DNA of 64,000 bases from Streptomyces sp. NBC_00704 (GCF_036226605.1 NZ_CP109000.1:1364001-1428000), one strand, 5' to 3'. Positions 25,226-35,355 are shown, numbered from the stretch's first letter. A program made the numbers and translations. Notes: generated by a model from the sequence alone, not told the origin.

Positions 25226-26488
25226 CTAACCGAGCCTCGACTCCAGCTCGGCCACGATCTCGTTCACGCCGACCGCCCGCTGCTCGCCGGACTCCATGTC
25301 CTTGAGCTGGACGACGCCCTCGGCGAGGTCGCGTTCGCCGGCGACGACCGTGTAGCGGGCGCCGCTGCGGTTGGCGCTCTTCATGGCGCCCTTGAGCCCC
25401 TTGGCGCCGTAGGAGAAGTCGGCCGCGACGCCGAGCTTGCGCAGCTCGGTGACCTTGGCGAAGAGCAGCCGGCGGGCCTCCTCGCCGAGCGGCACGGCGA
25501 ACACCGAGGTGGTGGCGGGCAGTTCCAGCGCCACGCCCTCCGCCTCCAGCGCCAGCACCGTGCGGTCGACGCCCAGCGCCCAGCCCACCGACGGCAGCGC
25601 GGGGCCGCCGATCATCTCGGAGAGCCCGTCGTAGCGGCCGCCGCCGCCCACCGCGGACTGCGAGCCCAGCCCGTCGTGGACGAACTCGAAGGTCGTCCGG
25701 GTGTAGTAGTCGAGGCCGCGGACCAGTTTCGGGTCGTCCTCGAAGCCCACGCCGGCCGCCGTGATCAGCTCGCGGACCTCCTCGTGGTACGCCTTGCAGG
25801 CGTCGCAGAGGTAGTCGCGCAGCAGGGGCGCGTCCCCGAGCTGCTTCTGGACCGACTCGCGCTTGTCGTCCAGGACCCGCAGCGGGTTGATCTCCGCGCG
25901 GCGCAGCGTGTCCTCGTCGAGGTCCAGGCTCCGCAGGAAGTTCTGCAGCGCCTCCCGGTACACCGGGCGGCACTCCTTGTCGCCGAGGCTGTTGAGCAGG
26001 ATGCGGAAGTTCCTCAGGCCCAGCGAGCGGTAGGCCTGGTCCGCCAGGATGATCAGCTCGGCGTCCAGCGCCGGGTCCTCGGCTCCGATGGCCTCGGCGC
26101 CGACCTGGGAGAAGTGGCGGTAACGGCCCTTCTGGGGGCGCTCGTAGCGGTAGTACGAGCCGGAGTACCAGAGCTTGACCGGCAGGTTGCCCGTCTTGTG
26201 CAGGTTGGCCTCCAGCGCGGCGCGCAGCACGGACGCCGTGCCCTCGGGGCGCAGGGCGAGGCGGTCGCCGCCCTTGGTCTCGAAGGCGTACATCTCCTTC
26301 GTCACGATGTCGGTCGACTCGCCGACGCCGCGCGCGAAGAGCTCCACGTTCTCGAAGCCGGGCGTCTCGATGTAGCCGTAGCCGGAGTTGCGCAGCGGGG
26401 CGGCGATGGCCTCGCGGACGGCGAGGTACTTGGCGCTGTCCGGCGGGATCAGGTCGTACGTGCCCTTGGGGGCCTGGAAGGTGCTCAC
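25226..26488 (-). CDS. hisS: Histidine--tRNA ligase
   Basis: Class II synthetase charging tRNA-His. The 420-residue protein has motif 2 in [16 protein letters not shown], the histidine-binding signature [13 protein letters not shown], motif 3 GWALGVDR and the C-terminal anticodon-binding domain. GTG at 26486-26488 begins [16 protein letters not shown], the expected N-terminus; the longer frame overlaps the upstream hydrolase gene. The gene follows that hydrolase by 13 bases and is probably cotranscribed with it. Confidence 0.97.
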   Translation of the reverse strand: MSTFQAPKGTYDLIPPDSAKYLAVREAIAAPLRNSGYGYIETPGFENVELFARGVGESTDIVTKEMYAFETKGGDRLALRPEGTASVLRAALEANLHKTGNLPVKLWYSGSYYRYERPQKGRYRHFSQVGAEAIGAEDPALDAELIILADQAYRSLGLRNFRILLNSLGDKECRPVYREALQNFLRSLDLDEDTLRRAEINPLRVLDDKRESVQKQLGDAPLLRDYLCDACKAYHEEVRELITAAGVGFEDDPKLVRGLDYYTRTTFEFVHDGLGSQSAVGGGGRYDGLSEMIGGPALPSVGWALGVDRTVLALEAEGVALELPATTSVFAVPLGEEARRLLFAKVTELRKLGVAADFSYGAKGLKGAMKSANRSGARYTVVAGERDLAEGVVQLKDMESGEQRAVGVNEIVAELESRLG

Positions 26489-26501
26489 GGAAGGTCTCTC
26501 G

Positions 26502-27218
26502 TCACATTCCTCGTCGGGGAGGGGTGTGCGAACCCGCTCCCTGGCCGTCGGCCGCCACCTGCCGCAGATACGGGTTGGCGGCGCGCTCCTGGCCGATGGT
26601 CGTCTGGGGGCCGTGGCCGGACAGCACCACGGTCGAGTCGTCGAGCGGCAGGCACACGCGGGCCAGCGAGTCGAGCATCTCGGCCATGTCACCGCCGGGC
26701 AGGTCGGTGCGTCCGACGGAGCCGGCGAACAGCAGGTCCCCGGAGAACAAGACCGGCGGGACGTCGGCCGTCTCGGGCATCTGGAAGGTCACCGACCCCT
26801 TGGTATGGCCCGGGGCGTGCGCGACGGAGAAGTCCAGACCGGCCAGCGCCAGCCTCGTGCCGTCGGTGAGCTCGCGGACGTCGTCCGGCTCCCCCACCGT
26901 CAGCTCGCCCATGAGCGGCATCCCGATGGACCGGCCCAGGGCCTTCTCCGGGTCGCTCATCATGTACCGGTCCTCGGGGTGGATCCAGGCGGGCACGTCG
27001 TGCGCGCCGCAGACCGGGACGACCGAGGCCACATGGTCGATGTGGCCGTGGGTGAGGACGACGGCGACGGGCTTGAGCCGGTGCTTGCGCACCGCTTCGC
27101 CGACTCCGGGGGCGGCCTGGTGGCCCGGGTCGATGATCACGCACTCCTCACCGGCGGCGGGGGCGACGAGGTAACAGTTCGTCCCCCAGGCCCCGGCGGG
27201 GAACCCGGCAATGAGCAC
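26502..27218 (-). CDS. Metallo-beta-lactamase-fold hydrolase, glyoxalase II-like
   Basis: A 238-residue protein of the MBL superfamily with metal motif THGHIDH, then HAPGHTKGS (second His), a bridging FSGDLLF Asp and a terminal SGHGPQT His. These fit a hydroxyacylglutathione hydrolase-like or related thioesterase site. Streptomyces lacks glutathione and uses mycothiol, so a mycothiol-conjugate substrate is conceivable but not shown. The start is GTG, preceded by AAGGACG. It is divergent from the cyclophilin gene and leads into hisS. Confidence 0.93.
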   Translation of the reverse strand: MLIAGFPAGAWGTNCYLVAPAAGEECVIIDPGHQAAPGVGEAVRKHRLKPVAVVLTHGHIDHVASVVPVCGAHDVPAWIHPEDRYMMSDPEKALGRSIGMPLMGELTVGEPDDVRELTDGTRLALAGLDFSVAHAPGHTKGSVTFQMPETADVPPVLFSGDLLFAGSVGRTDLPGGDMAEMLDSLARVCLPLDDSTVVLSGHGPQTTIGQERAANPYLRQVAADGQGAGSHTPPRRGM

Positions 27219-27397
27219 GATCGTCCTTCGTTTGTGTCGATACGCGTGGGCTTCTGGCGGCTGCGCCAGTGGTCAGAGCCTACCGGCGCTGCCGATTCCT
27301 CAGCGAACCCATATACGGTACGGGGCACACGCAGGCGGTCGGCTCACAAGACGCACGCGTCCCAGTCGACGTACGAGACGCATGAGGAGAGAACCCG

Positions 27398-28219
27398 GTG
27401 GTCACCCAGGAACAGCGGAAGCGTCAGCTCGCCCGGGAGAAGTTCTTGCGGCAGCAGCAGCGACGCACGAGCGCCCGACGCAAGGCGCGCATGCGCAACA
27501 CGGTGATCGCGTCGGTGCTCGGCGTGGTCGTCATCGGCAGTGTGGCGCTGTACACGACGGGTGTCCTCAAGAACGACGACGACAAGAAGGCGGACGCGAG
27601 TTCGCAGACGACGCCGTCGGCCGCCCCGAGCGCGGCGAAGGACCCGTGCGAGAAGCCGGCCGCCGGGTCGGTCAAGACGCAGTCGTGGAAGAAGGAGCCG
27701 GCGCTCACGGTCGACAAGTCGGCGAAGTACACGATGACGCTGTCGACGACCTGCGGCGACATCGGCATAGCGCTCAAGGCGAAGGCCGCGCCGCACACGG
27801 TGAACTCCTTCGACTTCCTCGCCGGCAAGGGCTTCTTCGACCACACCAAGTGCCACCGTCTGACCACCAACCAGATCTACGTGCTGCAGTGCGGCGACCC
27901 GACGGGCAGCGGCAGCGGCGGCCCCGGCTACACCATTCCTGACGAGAACCTGAAGGACGCCGACCTCAAGGCGAACGTCTACCCGGCGGGCACGGTCGCG
28001 ATGGCCAACACCGGTCAGGCGCACACCGGCGGGAGCCAGTTCTTCCTCGTCTACCAGGACAGCCAGCTGCCGCCGAGCTACACGCCGTTCGGGACGCTGT
28101 CGGCCGACGGCATGAAGGTTCTGAAGAAGATCGCCGCCGCGGGCGAGAACACCGGCGCGGGTGACGGCGCCCCCAACGCGACGGTAGTGATCAACAAGGC
28201 GACGGTCACGAAGTCCTGA
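27398..28219 (+). CDS. Membrane-anchored cyclophilin-type peptidyl-prolyl isomerase
   Basis: A 273-residue protein: a basic cytoplasmic N-terminus (about 1-33), one membrane helix (TVIASVLGVVVIGSVALYTT), a Ser/Ala/Lys linker, then an extracytoplasmic cyclophilin domain from about residue 100. Cyclophilin signatures are KGFFDHTKCHRL, PGYTIPDE, TVAMANTG and GGSQFFLVYQD. Cys residues at CGDIG, KCHRL and LQCGD may form disulfides. It probably assists folding of secreted proteins. The GTG start has GAGGAGAG upstream. It is divergent from the hydrolase gene. Confidence 0.95.
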   Translation: MVTQEQRKRQLAREKFLRQQQRRTSARRKARMRNTVIASVLGVVVIGSVALYTTGVLKNDDDKKADASSQTTPSAAPSAAKDPCEKPAAGSVKTQSWKKEPALTVDKSAKYTMTLSTTCGDIGIALKAKAAPHTVNSFDFLAGKGFFDHTKCHRLTTNQIYVLQCGDPTGSGSGGPGYTIPDENLKDADLKANVYPAGTVAMANTGQAHTGGSQFFLVYQDSQLPPSYTPFGTLSADGMKVLKKIAAAGENTGAGDGAPNATVVINKATVTKS

Positions 28220-28385
28220 CGACAGCCGATGACGAGTCGGCGACAAGGGGCGGTCAACTGCGCAATTTCGGTCGCGCTGGATGCGGACAGGCGGCCCGCC
28301 GGTCGCCTATGTTGGCCGTGACGAAACTGTGGACGATGCCCGGGGGCGCCGAAGCCCCTCGGCGGCATCATGTGGAGGAGGCGCT

Positions 28386-29615
28386 GTGAGCAGCGACCCG
28401 TGGGGCCGCGTCGACGAGACGGGCACCGTGTACGTGCGTACGGCCGACGGCGAGCAGGTGGTCGGTTCCTGGCAGGCGGGCTCCCCCGAGGAAGCCCTGG
28501 CCTACTTCGAGCGCAAGTACGAGGGCCTGGTTGTCGAGATCGGCCTCCTCGAGAAGCGAGTGCAGACCACCGACCTGTCGACCAAGGACGCCCAGGTCGC
28601 GATCGACCACATCCGCGAGCAGGTCGACGCGCATCACGCGGTGGGCGATCTTCAGGCGCTGCGGGAGCGGCTCGACAAGCTGGTGGCGACCGTCGAGTCG
28701 CGGCGCGAGGAGCGCAAGCAGCAGCGGGCCAAGCAGTCCGACGAGGCTCGCAAGGCCAAGGAGGACCTGGTCACCGAGGCGGAGCAGCTGGCGCAGTCCG
28801 ACCAGTGGCGGGCCGCGGGTGAACGCCTGCGGGCGCTGGTGGACATCTGGAAGGGCCTGCCCCGCCTCGACCGCAAGTCGGACGACGAGCTGTGGCACCG
28901 GTTCTCCCACGCGCGCTCGGCGTTCTCCAAGCGCCGCAAGGCTCACTTCGCGCAGCTGGACGCGCAGCGCGAGGACGCCCGGCGCGTCAAGGAGCGGCTG
29001 GTCTCCGAGGCCGAGGCGCTGTCCGGTTCGACGGACTGGGGTCCGACGGCCGCGCGCTACCGCGAGCTGATGGCGGAGTGGAAGGCGGCGGGCCGCGCCC
29101 AGCGCGAGCACGAGGACGACCTGTGGAACCGCTTCCGCGGCGCCCAGGACGTCTTCTTCGCCGCCCGCAGCTCGGTGTTCGCCGAGCGCGACGCGGAGCA
29201 GACGGAGAACCTGAAGCTCAAGGAGGAGCTGGCCGAGGAGGCCGAGAAGCTGCTCCCGATCGGCGACCTGAAGGCGGCGCGGGCCGCGTTCCGTTCGATC
29301 AACGAGCGCTGGGAGGCCATCGGCCACGTCCCGCGGGACGCCCGGCCGAAGGTCGAGGGCCGGATGCACGCCGTGGAGCGGGCGATCCAGGAGTCCGAGG
29401 AGGCCGAGTGGCGCCGGACGAACCCGGAGGCACGCGCGCGTGCCGCGGGTCTGACCGGTCAGCTCCAGGGCGCCGTGGACAAGCTGAAGGGCCAGATCGA
29501 GCAGGCGCGCGCGCAGGGCAACTCCGCGCGGGCCGACAAGCTGGAGCGCGAGCTCGAAGGCCGTCAGGCGCTACTGGACCAGGCGCTGAAGGGTCTGCAG
29601 GAGTTCGGCGGCTGA
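28386..29615 (+). CDS. DUF349 domain protein
   Basis: A 409-residue, highly charged and almost entirely helical protein with repeated DUF349 units; recurring signatures include WKAAGRAQREHEDDLWNRFR, WKGLPRLDRKSDDELWHRF and WEAIGHVPRD. Such proteins form long helical bundles; related RNA-chaperone-like proteins (for example the ProQ-associated YccA-type naming) are not confirmed, so function is left open. The GTG at 28386 is preceded by GGAGGAG, and the upstream extension is not conserved-looking. It converges on relA with an IS30 element between. Confidence 0.92.
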   Translation: MSSDPWGRVDETGTVYVRTADGEQVVGSWQAGSPEEALAYFERKYEGLVVEIGLLEKRVQTTDLSTKDAQVAIDHIREQVDAHHAVGDLQALRERLDKLVATVESRREERKQQRAKQSDEARKAKEDLVTEAEQLAQSDQWRAAGERLRALVDIWKGLPRLDRKSDDELWHRFSHARSAFSKRRKAHFAQLDAQREDARRVKERLVSEAEALSGSTDWGPTAARYRELMAEWKAAGRAQREHEDDLWNRFRGAQDVFFAARSSVFAERDAEQTENLKLKEELAEEAEKLLPIGDLKAARAAFRSINERWEAIGHVPRDARPKVEGRMHAVERAIQESEEAEWRRTNPEARARAAGLTGQLQGAVDKLKGQIEQARAQGNSARADKLERELEGRQALLDQALKGLQEFGG

Positions 29616-29641
29616 CCGCCCGGCCGGCCGGATGACGAAGG

Positions 29642-29652
29642 GGCCCCCGTAC
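29642..29652. terminator. Left half of an IS-split terminator stem
   Basis: GGCCCCCGTAC is the reverse complement of 30961-30971. The two arms would have formed the terminator shared by the DUF349 gene and relA before the IS inserted. The arms are now about 1.3 kb apart. Confidence 0.65.
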
Positions 29653-29658
29653 CTCGGC

Positions 29659-29682
29659 GGTTTCTAGGGGTCGTTGCAACAC
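29659..29682 (+). repeat. IS30-family terminal inverted repeat, left
   Basis: Matches the reverse complement of 30929-30952 at 21 of 24 positions; the shared core is TTCTAG-GGTCGT-GCAACAC with single mismatches between blocks. Confidence 0.8.
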
Positions 29683-29695
29683 GTGGTCGTGTTGA

Positions 29696-30910
29696 TCAGG
29701 CCTTGAGCAGTTTATGCAGGCGCTCGGCTGGGGTTTCCCAGCCGAGCGTTTTGCGTGGTCGGCCGTTCAGCTCGGCAGCAACGGTGTCGAGGTGTTCGCG
29801 GGTGTGGCTCGACAGGTCGGTGCCTTTGGGGAAGTACTGCCGCAGCAGGCCATTGGTGTTCTCGTTCGAGCCGCGCTGCCAGGGGCTGGCCGGGTCGCAG
29901 AAGTAGACCGGAACGTCGGTGGCCAGAGTGAAGGCGCCGTGGGCAGCCATCTCGCTGCCCTGGTCCCAGGTCAGTGAGCGGATCAGGTGGGAGGGCAGGG
30001 TCTGGGCAGTGGTGACCAGGGCGTCGCGGACGTGTTCCGCGCTGCGGCCGTCGGGCAGGTGCAGGAGCATCACGTAGCGTGTGGCGCGCTCGACCAGGGT
30101 GCCGATGGCGGACGCGTTGTCCTTGCCGATGATCAGGTCGCCCTCCCAGTGGCCCGGCACGGCCCGGTCGTCGGCTTCGGCGGGGCACTCGCTGATCATG
30201 ACCATGGGGGTGGCGAACCGCGGCTGTCGGGAGGCGGCCTGGCGGTGCGGCTTGCGGCGGATGCGTCCGGTGCGCAGAACGCGGGCCAGCTCGCGGCGCA
30301 GTTCACCGCGGCCCTGGACGTAGAGGGCCTGGTAGACCGTTTCGTGGACCACTTGCATCTCCGGCCGCTCAGGGAACCGTATCCGCAGAGCATGGCAGAT
30401 CTGCTCCGGGCTCCACCGAAGGTCCAGGCGGTCCTGGATGAAGTTCCGAAGCTCAGGCGTCCGGCCGATCTTGCCGGGCTTGGGCCTTGGCCGGCGGGAA
30501 TCGGCGCGTGCCTGGGCGGCGAAGGGCCGGTACTGGCCGTTTTCGGGGTGCCGGTTGCGGCGTATCTCCCGGCTGATGGTCGACGGGCTGCGGCCCAGTC
30601 CGGCGGCGATCGCACGGACCGACGCCTTCTCACGCAGCCGGTCGGCGATGTAGATCCGGTCGGCCTCGCGCAGGTACCGGGACGGACCAGAAGGCGGCAC
30701 CACCGCATTCGCCGGTGGTGCCGCCTTACTCCTGCCCGACGGATTGCGGCCGTTACGCCATCGCTTTCCCGTCCGGATGTTGATTCCGACGCGTCGGCAT
30801 GCCTCCCGGCTGCTCAGCCCCTGGTCCATGAGCCGGAAGTATTCCTCCCGCTCACGGACCAGTTGACTGCGGCCCTGAGCCGTCCGGATCTTGCGGATCT
30901 CGAAGTCCAT
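29696..30910 (-). CDS. IS30-family transposase
   Basis: A 404-residue DDE transposase. It has an N-terminal helix-turn-helix (about 25-50, SSREACRRVGINIRTGKRW), a second IS30-type HTH (about 86-120, SVRAIAAGLGRSPSTISREI) and a catalytic core with Asp258 (GHWEGDLI), Asp316 (TWDQGSE) and Glu350 (WQRGSNENTNGLLR); the last two have the D-33-E spacing of the family. The frame is intact and full length, so the element is potentially active. It is transcribed in the same direction as relA, which lies upstream of it on that strand. Confidence 0.96.
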   Translation of the reverse strand: MDFEIRKIRTAQGRSQLVREREEYFRLMDQGLSSREACRRVGINIRTGKRWRNGRNPSGRSKAAPPANAVVPPSGPSRYLREADRIYIADRLREKASVRAIAAGLGRSPSTISREIRRNRHPENGQYRPFAAQARADSRRPRPKPGKIGRTPELRNFIQDRLDLRWSPEQICHALRIRFPERPEMQVVHETVYQALYVQGRGELRRELARVLRTGRIRRKPHRQAASRQPRFATPMVMISECPAEADDRAVPGHWEGDLIIGKDNASAIGTLVERATRYVMLLHLPDGRSAEHVRDALVTTAQTLPSHLIRSLTWDQGSEMAAHGAFTLATDVPVYFCDPASPWQRGSNENTNGLLRQYFPKGTDLSSHTREHLDTVAAELNGRPRKTLGWETPAERLHKLLKA

Positions 30911-30928
30911 CGCACCCCTTGAACTGGG

Positions 30929-30952
30929 GTGTTGCGACGACCACTAGAACCC
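30929..30952 (-). repeat. IS30-family terminal inverted repeat, right
   Basis: Partner of 29659-29682, lying about 20 bases upstream of the transposase start. Confidence 0.8.
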
Positions 30953-30985
30953 AAGCTCGTGTACGGGGGCCTCTCGCGTGCTCGG

Positions 30986-33523
30986 CTACGGCCGGCGGGC
31001 CGATGTCACCCGGTACACGTCGTAGACGCCCTCGACGCCGCGTACGGCCTTCAGGACGTGCCCCAGGTGCTTGGGGTCGCCCATCTCGAAGGTGAAGCGG
31101 GAGGTGGCCACCCGGTCGCGGGACGTCTGGACGGCCGCGGACAGGATGTTGACGTGCTGGTCGGAGAGCACCCGGGTGACGTCGGACAGCAGCCGGGAGC
31201 GGTCCAGGGCCTCGACCTGTATGGCGACGAGGAAGACCGAGGACTGCGTGGGTGCCCACTCGACCTCGAGGATGCGCTCGGGCTCCCGGGACAGTGAATC
31301 CACGTTGACGCAGTCGCTGCGGTGGACCGAGACGCCGCTGCCGCGCGTGACGAAGCCGATGATCGGGTCGCCGGGGACGGGGGTGCAGCAGCGGGCCAGC
31401 TTGACCCACACGTCGTCGACGCCCTTGACGACGACGCCCGGGTCCTGGTTGCTGCGCCGCTTGCGGCCGCGGGCGCGGGACGGCGGGACCGCGTCGTCCA
31501 TCTCCTCGGAGGCCGCCTCCTCGCCGCCGAGCGCCTGGACGAGCTTCTGCACGACGTTCTGCGCGGCCACATGGCCCTCGCCGATCGCCGCGTACAGCGA
31601 GGAGATGTCCGGGTAGCGCATCTCGTGGGCGAGGGTGACGAGGGAGTCGCCGGTGAGGATGCGCTGGATCGGCAGGTTCTGCTTGCGCATGGCGCGCGCG
31701 ATGGCGTCCTTGCCCTGCTCGATCGCCTCGTCGCGGCGTTCCTTGGAGAACCAGGCCCGGATCTTGTTGCGGGCGCGCGGCGACTTGACGAAGTTCAGCC
31801 AGTCCCGGGACGGCCCGGCTCCGGCGGCCTTGGAGGTGAAGACCTCCACCAGGTCGCCGTTGTCCAGGGTCGACTCCAGCGGCACCAGGCGCCCGTTGAC
31901 CCGGGCTCCTATCGTGCGGTGGCCGACCTCGGTGTGGACGGCGTAGGAGAAGTCCACCGGTGTGGCGCCGGCCGGCAGCGCGATGACGTCGCCCTTGGGG
32001 GTGAAGACGAAGACCTCGTTGCGCGACAGGTCGAAGCGCAGGGACTCCAGGAACTCGCCGGGGTCCTCGGTCTCCTTCTGCCAGTCCAGGAGCTGGCGCA
32101 GCCACGCCATGTCGTTGAGGTGGTCGTCCTTGCCGGTGGTCCGCGGCTGGTCGGAGCGCACCTTGGATGCGCCGGCGACGGCCTCCTGCTTGTACTTCCA
32201 GTGGGCGGCGATGCCGTACTCGGCGCGGCGGTGCATGTCGAACGTGCGGATCTGGAGTTCGACGGGCTTGCCGTTGGGGCCGATGACCGTCGTGTGCAGC
32301 GACTGGTACATGTTGAACTTGGGCATCGCGATGTAGTCCTTGAACCGGCCGGGGACCGGGTTCCATCGCGCGTGCACGGTGCCGAGGGCCGCGTAGCAGT
32401 CGCGGACGGTGTCCACGAGGACGCGGATGCCCACCAGGTCGTAGATCTCCGCGAAGTCACGGCCGCGGACGATCATCTTCTGGTAGACGCTGTAGTAGTG
32501 CTTCGGGCGGCCGGTGACGGTCGCCTTGATGCGGGCGGCGCGCAGGTCGGCCTGGACCTCGTCGGTCACTATGGCCAGGTACTCGTCACGCTTGGGCGCT
32601 CTCTCGGCCACCAGCCGTACGATCTCGTCGTACATCTTGGGGTAGAGGATCGCGAAGGCGAGGTCCTCCAGTTCCCACTTGATGGTGTTCATGCCGAGGC
32701 GGTGGGCGAGCGGCGCGTAGATCTCCAGCGTCTCGCGCGCCTTCTTCTCCTGCTTCTCGCGCTTGAGGTAGCGCATGGTGCGCATGTTGTGCAGCCGGTC
32801 GGCGAGCTTGATGACCAGGACGCGCGGGTCCTTGGCCATGGCGACGACCATCTTGCGCACCGTCTCGGCCTGCGCGGCCTCGCCGAACTTGACCTTGTCG
32901 AGCTTGGTGACGCCGTCGACCAGCAGGGCCACCTGGTCGCCGAAGTCGCGGCGCAGGTCCTCCAGGCCGTACTCGGTGTCCTCGACGGTGTCGTGCAGCA
33001 GGCCCGCCATGAGCGTCGCCGGGTCCATGCCCAGCTCGGCGAGGATCGTCGTCACCGCGAGCGGGTGCGTGATGTACGGGTCGCCGCTCTTGCGCTTCTG
33101 ACCGCGGTGCCAGCGCTCGGCGACCTGGTAGGACTTCTCGATCTGGCGCAGCGTCGCCGTCTCGATCTTGGGGTCGTTGCTGCGCACTATCCGCAGCAGG
33201 GGCTCCAGGACCGGGTTGTACGGGTTCTGGCGCTGGACGCCGAGCCGGGCGAGCCGGGCGCGGACGCGGTTGGAGGAGCCGGAGCGGGCGGACGGCTGCG
33301 CGGCGGCGGCCGGGCGGGGGGCCGGTGCGGCCGAGGAGGGCTCGGGCGGGGCCGGCTTGGGGCGCGGTTGCTCGTCCGGCTTGTCGACGGGCGCCGTGCG
33401 GTCGTGCTCGACCGGCCCCCGGCCGTCGTCCTGCGCGTGCGACGGGTGCGGCGCGGGCGCGGCCGCGGGGCCCGAGGCGGACTCGGGCTTGGCGGCGGTC
33501 AGGTGCTGGGCCTCGTCTGGCAA
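30986..33523 (-). CDS. relA: Bifunctional (p)ppGpp synthetase/hydrolase RelA
   Basis: Makes the stringent alarmone (p)ppGpp from ATP and GDP/GTP and can hydrolyse it. The 845-residue protein has a Pro/Ala-rich N-terminus (1-85), an HD hydrolase domain (His153 in ITHPLAV; HDTVED at 177-182), a synthetase domain ([22 protein letters not shown]), a TGS domain ([20 protein letters not shown]), a Cys-containing linker ([10 protein letters not shown]) and a C-terminal ACT domain. TTG at 33521-33523 has GAGGAG five bases upstream and gives [12 protein letters not shown]; an ATG at 33571 has no such support. The stop is only about 30 bases from the IS30 element. Confidence 0.96.
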   Translation of the reverse strand: MPDEAQHLTAAKPESASGPAAAPAPHPSHAQDDGRGPVEHDRTAPVDKPDEQPRPKPAPPEPSSAAPAPRPAAAAQPSARSGSSNRVRARLARLGVQRQNPYNPVLEPLLRIVRSNDPKIETATLRQIEKSYQVAERWHRGQKRKSGDPYITHPLAVTTILAELGMDPATLMAGLLHDTVEDTEYGLEDLRRDFGDQVALLVDGVTKLDKVKFGEAAQAETVRKMVVAMAKDPRVLVIKLADRLHNMRTMRYLKREKQEKKARETLEIYAPLAHRLGMNTIKWELEDLAFAILYPKMYDEIVRLVAERAPKRDEYLAIVTDEVQADLRAARIKATVTGRPKHYYSVYQKMIVRGRDFAEIYDLVGIRVLVDTVRDCYAALGTVHARWNPVPGRFKDYIAMPKFNMYQSLHTTVIGPNGKPVELQIRTFDMHRRAEYGIAAHWKYKQEAVAGASKVRSDQPRTTGKDDHLNDMAWLRQLLDWQKETEDPGEFLESLRFDLSRNEVFVFTPKGDVIALPAGATPVDFSYAVHTEVGHRTIGARVNGRLVPLESTLDNGDLVEVFTSKAAGAGPSRDWLNFVKSPRARNKIRAWFSKERRDEAIEQGKDAIARAMRKQNLPIQRILTGDSLVTLAHEMRYPDISSLYAAIGEGHVAAQNVVQKLVQALGGEEAASEEMDDAVPPSRARGRKRRSNQDPGVVVKGVDDVWVKLARCCTPVPGDPIIGFVTRGSGVSVHRSDCVNVDSLSREPERILEVEWAPTQSSVFLVAIQVEALDRSRLLSDVTRVLSDQHVNILSAAVQTSRDRVATSRFTFEMGDPKHLGHVLKAVRGVEGVYDVYRVTSARRP

Positions 33524-33643
33524 GAGGACTCCTCGTGCGCGATCCGGGTCCCCGGTCAGGCTCCGGAGCACCCATCGTAGCCATCCCGGGCCGCGGGATC
33601 GCCTCCAGGCCGATGAGAGGCCCGTCCGCCCGGAGAACGCAAG

Positions 33644-33676
33644 GGGCGGGCGCCGGAATTCCTCCGGCGCCCGCCC
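33644..33676 (-). terminator. 14-bp hairpin after apt
   Basis: Arms 33644-33657 and 33663-33676 are perfect reverse complements with a 5-base loop (ATTCC), about 20 bases beyond the apt stop on the minus strand. It probably ends the yajC-secD-secF-apt transcript and separates it from relA. Confidence 0.75.
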
Positions 33677-33694
33677 GCTCGCGTACGGCCCTGG

Positions 33695-34243
33695 TCAGAT
33701 GGTCAGCAGGGACTCCAGGGGCGCTCCGCCGAGGGCCGCCTCCAGCCGGGGCCGGCCCGCGAGGAAGCCCAGTTCCATCAGGACGGCGACGCCCGCGACA
33801 TCGGCGCCCGCCCGGTGGATGAGCTGGATCGACGCCTCGGCGGTGCCGCCGGTGGCCAGGACGTCGTCGACGATGAGGACGCGGTCGCCGGCGCTCAGGT
33901 CCTCCGCGTGCACCTCGATCTCGGCCGAGCCGTACTCCAGGTCGTAGGCCTGGGCGAGGGTCGCTCCGGGGAGCTTGCCCGCCTTGCGCACGGGGATGAA
34001 GCCGAGGCCCGCGCGGACGGCGACCGGGGCGCCCAGGATGAAGCCCCGGGCCTCCAGGCCGACGATCTTGGTGGCGCCGGTGCGGACGGCGATCTCCGCG
34101 AAGGCGTCGGTGAGCGCGCTGAACGCCGCCGGGTCCGCCAGGAGCGGGGTGATGTCCTTGAACATCACGCCCGGCTCCGGGTGGTCGGCCACGTCACGGA
34201 TGCGGCTGAGCAGCAGCGTCGTGAGGTCGGTGGTCTCGGTCAC
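33695..34243 (-). CDS. apt: Adenine phosphoribosyltransferase
   Basis: Salvages adenine to AMP using PRPP. The 182-residue protein has the PRPP loop VLIVDDVLATGGT and the family start region HPEPGVMFKDITPLL. The GTG start overlaps the secF stop by 4 bases (GTGA), so translation is coupled. The secF-apt-relA order links purine salvage with ppGpp metabolism and is a conserved actinobacterial arrangement from general knowledge. Confidence 0.97.
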   Translation of the reverse strand: MTETTDLTTLLLSRIRDVADHPEPGVMFKDITPLLADPAAFSALTDAFAEIAVRTGATKIVGLEARGFILGAPVAVRAGLGFIPVRKAGKLPGATLAQAYDLEYGSAEIEVHAEDLSAGDRVLIVDDVLATGGTAEASIQLIHRAGADVAGVAVLMELGFLAGRPRLEAALGGAPLESLLTI

Positions 34244-35352
34244 CGGCGCTTCCCCGACGGACGGCCGCGGCCGCGGCCGCGGGGCGAGGTCTGGTTGCGC
34301 GGCCCGACGACCGCGGGAGCGGCGTCCTCCGACTCGTCGTCGTAGTCGTCGGCGCCGGGCGCCTCGGTCCGCTGCGGCTCGTCGCCGGCCTGGGCGCGCT
34401 TGGCCAGCACCCGCTTCCTCAGCGCCTTGATCTGCGGCTCGCGTTCCTTGAGGTCGGCGACGAGCGGCGTGGCGATGAAGATCGAGGAGTAGGCGCCGGC
34501 GGCGAGGCCCACGAACAGCGACAGCGAGATGTCGTTGAGCGTGCCCGCACCGAGGAAGCCGCCGCCGATGAAGAGCAGGCCCGCCACCGGCAGCAGCGCG
34601 ACGACCGTGGTGTTGATGGAGCGGACCAGGGTGCCGTTGATCGACCGGTTGGCGACCTCGCTGTAGGTGAAGCGGGTCTGCTTGGTGAGGTCCTTCGTCT
34701 GCTCCTTGAGGGAGTCGAAGACGACCACCGTGTCGTAGAGCGAGTAACCGAGGATGGTCAGCAGACCGATCACCGTGCCGGGCGTGACCTCGAAGCCGAC
34801 GAGGGCGTAGATGCCGACGGTGATGGTGATGTCGTGGATCAGGGCGACGAGCGCCGCGATGGCCATGCGCCACTCGAAGGCGATCGCCAGGTAGATCACG
34901 ACCAGCACCATGAAGATCGCCAGGCCCTGCCAGGCCTTGTTGGCGATCTGGTCGCCCCAGCTGGGGCCGACCAGCTCGGCGGTGATCGTGTCCCGGTCGA
35001 CCTGGAGGTCCTTGGCCAGGTCGGCCTTGATCTCGTTGGACTGCTGGATGTCCATGCCGGCGATCTGGATGCGCAGCGTGCCGTTGCCGAGCTTCTGCAC
35101 GACCGCGTCGTGGCCGGAGGCGTCCTTGGCGAACTCCTCGGCCTGCGAGACGGAGACGCTGGTCTCCTGCGTGGTGAAGACGGCGCCGCCCTGGAAGTCG
35201 ATGCCCATGTTCAGGCCGCGCACCGCCAGGCCGAGGATGGCCGTGATGGTGATCAGGATGGAGATGCCGTACCAGAGCTTGCGGTGGCCGATGAAGTCAT
35301 AGCTGACCTCGCCACGGTGCAGTCGGGCGCCGAGATTGCCGAGTTTCGACAT
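34240..35352 (-). CDS. secF: Protein translocase subunit SecF
   Basis: Six-helix RND-type membrane protein that with SecD uses proton motive force to help pull preproteins through SecYEG. The 370-residue protein has the first membrane helix near residues 28-48, an extracytoplasmic domain (IDFQGGAVFTTQETSV), then helices with the conserved GFEVTPGTVIGLLTILGYSLYDTVVVFD. The C-terminal tail is longer than usual, acidic and then Arg-rich. It starts 3 bases after the secD stop. Confidence 0.97.
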   Translation of the reverse strand: MSKLGNLGARLHRGEVSYDFIGHRKLWYGISILITITAILGLAVRGLNMGIDFQGGAVFTTQETSVSVSQAEEFAKDASGHDAVVQKLGNGTLRIQIAGMDIQQSNEIKADLAKDLQVDRDTITAELVGPSWGDQIANKAWQGLAIFMVLVVIYLAIAFEWRMAIAALVALIHDITITVGIYALVGFEVTPGTVIGLLTILGYSLYDTVVVFDSLKEQTKDLTKQTRFTYSEVANRSINGTLVRSINTTVVALLPVAGLLFIGGGFLGAGTLNDISLSLFVGLAAGAYSSIFIATPLVADLKEREPQIKALRKRVLAKRAQAGDEPQRTEAPGADDYDDESEDAAPAVVGPRNQTSPRGRGRGRPSGKRR

Positions 35353-35355
35353 CGC

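Larger units (their letters stand above)
29657..30955 (-). mobile_element. IS30-family insertion sequence inside a split terminator hairpin
   Basis: One transposase gene is flanked by terminal inverted repeats of about 24 bp (29659-29682 and 30929-30952; 21 of 24 match). CTCG at 29653-29656 recurs at 30956-30959 and may be the target duplication. Outside it, GGCCCCCGTAC (29642-29652) and GTACGGGGGCC (30961-30971) are perfect reverse complements. Removing the element and one CTCG restores an 11-bp stem with a 5-base loop between convergent genes, a bidirectional terminator. Exact ends are uncertain by a few bases, and a 4-bp duplication is longer than usual for this family. Confidence 0.82.

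Noticed and set aside
28281..28385. N-terminal extension of the DUF349 protein from an upstream ATG
   Set aside because: GTG at 28386 follows a GGAGGAG, and the upstream residues look non-coding.
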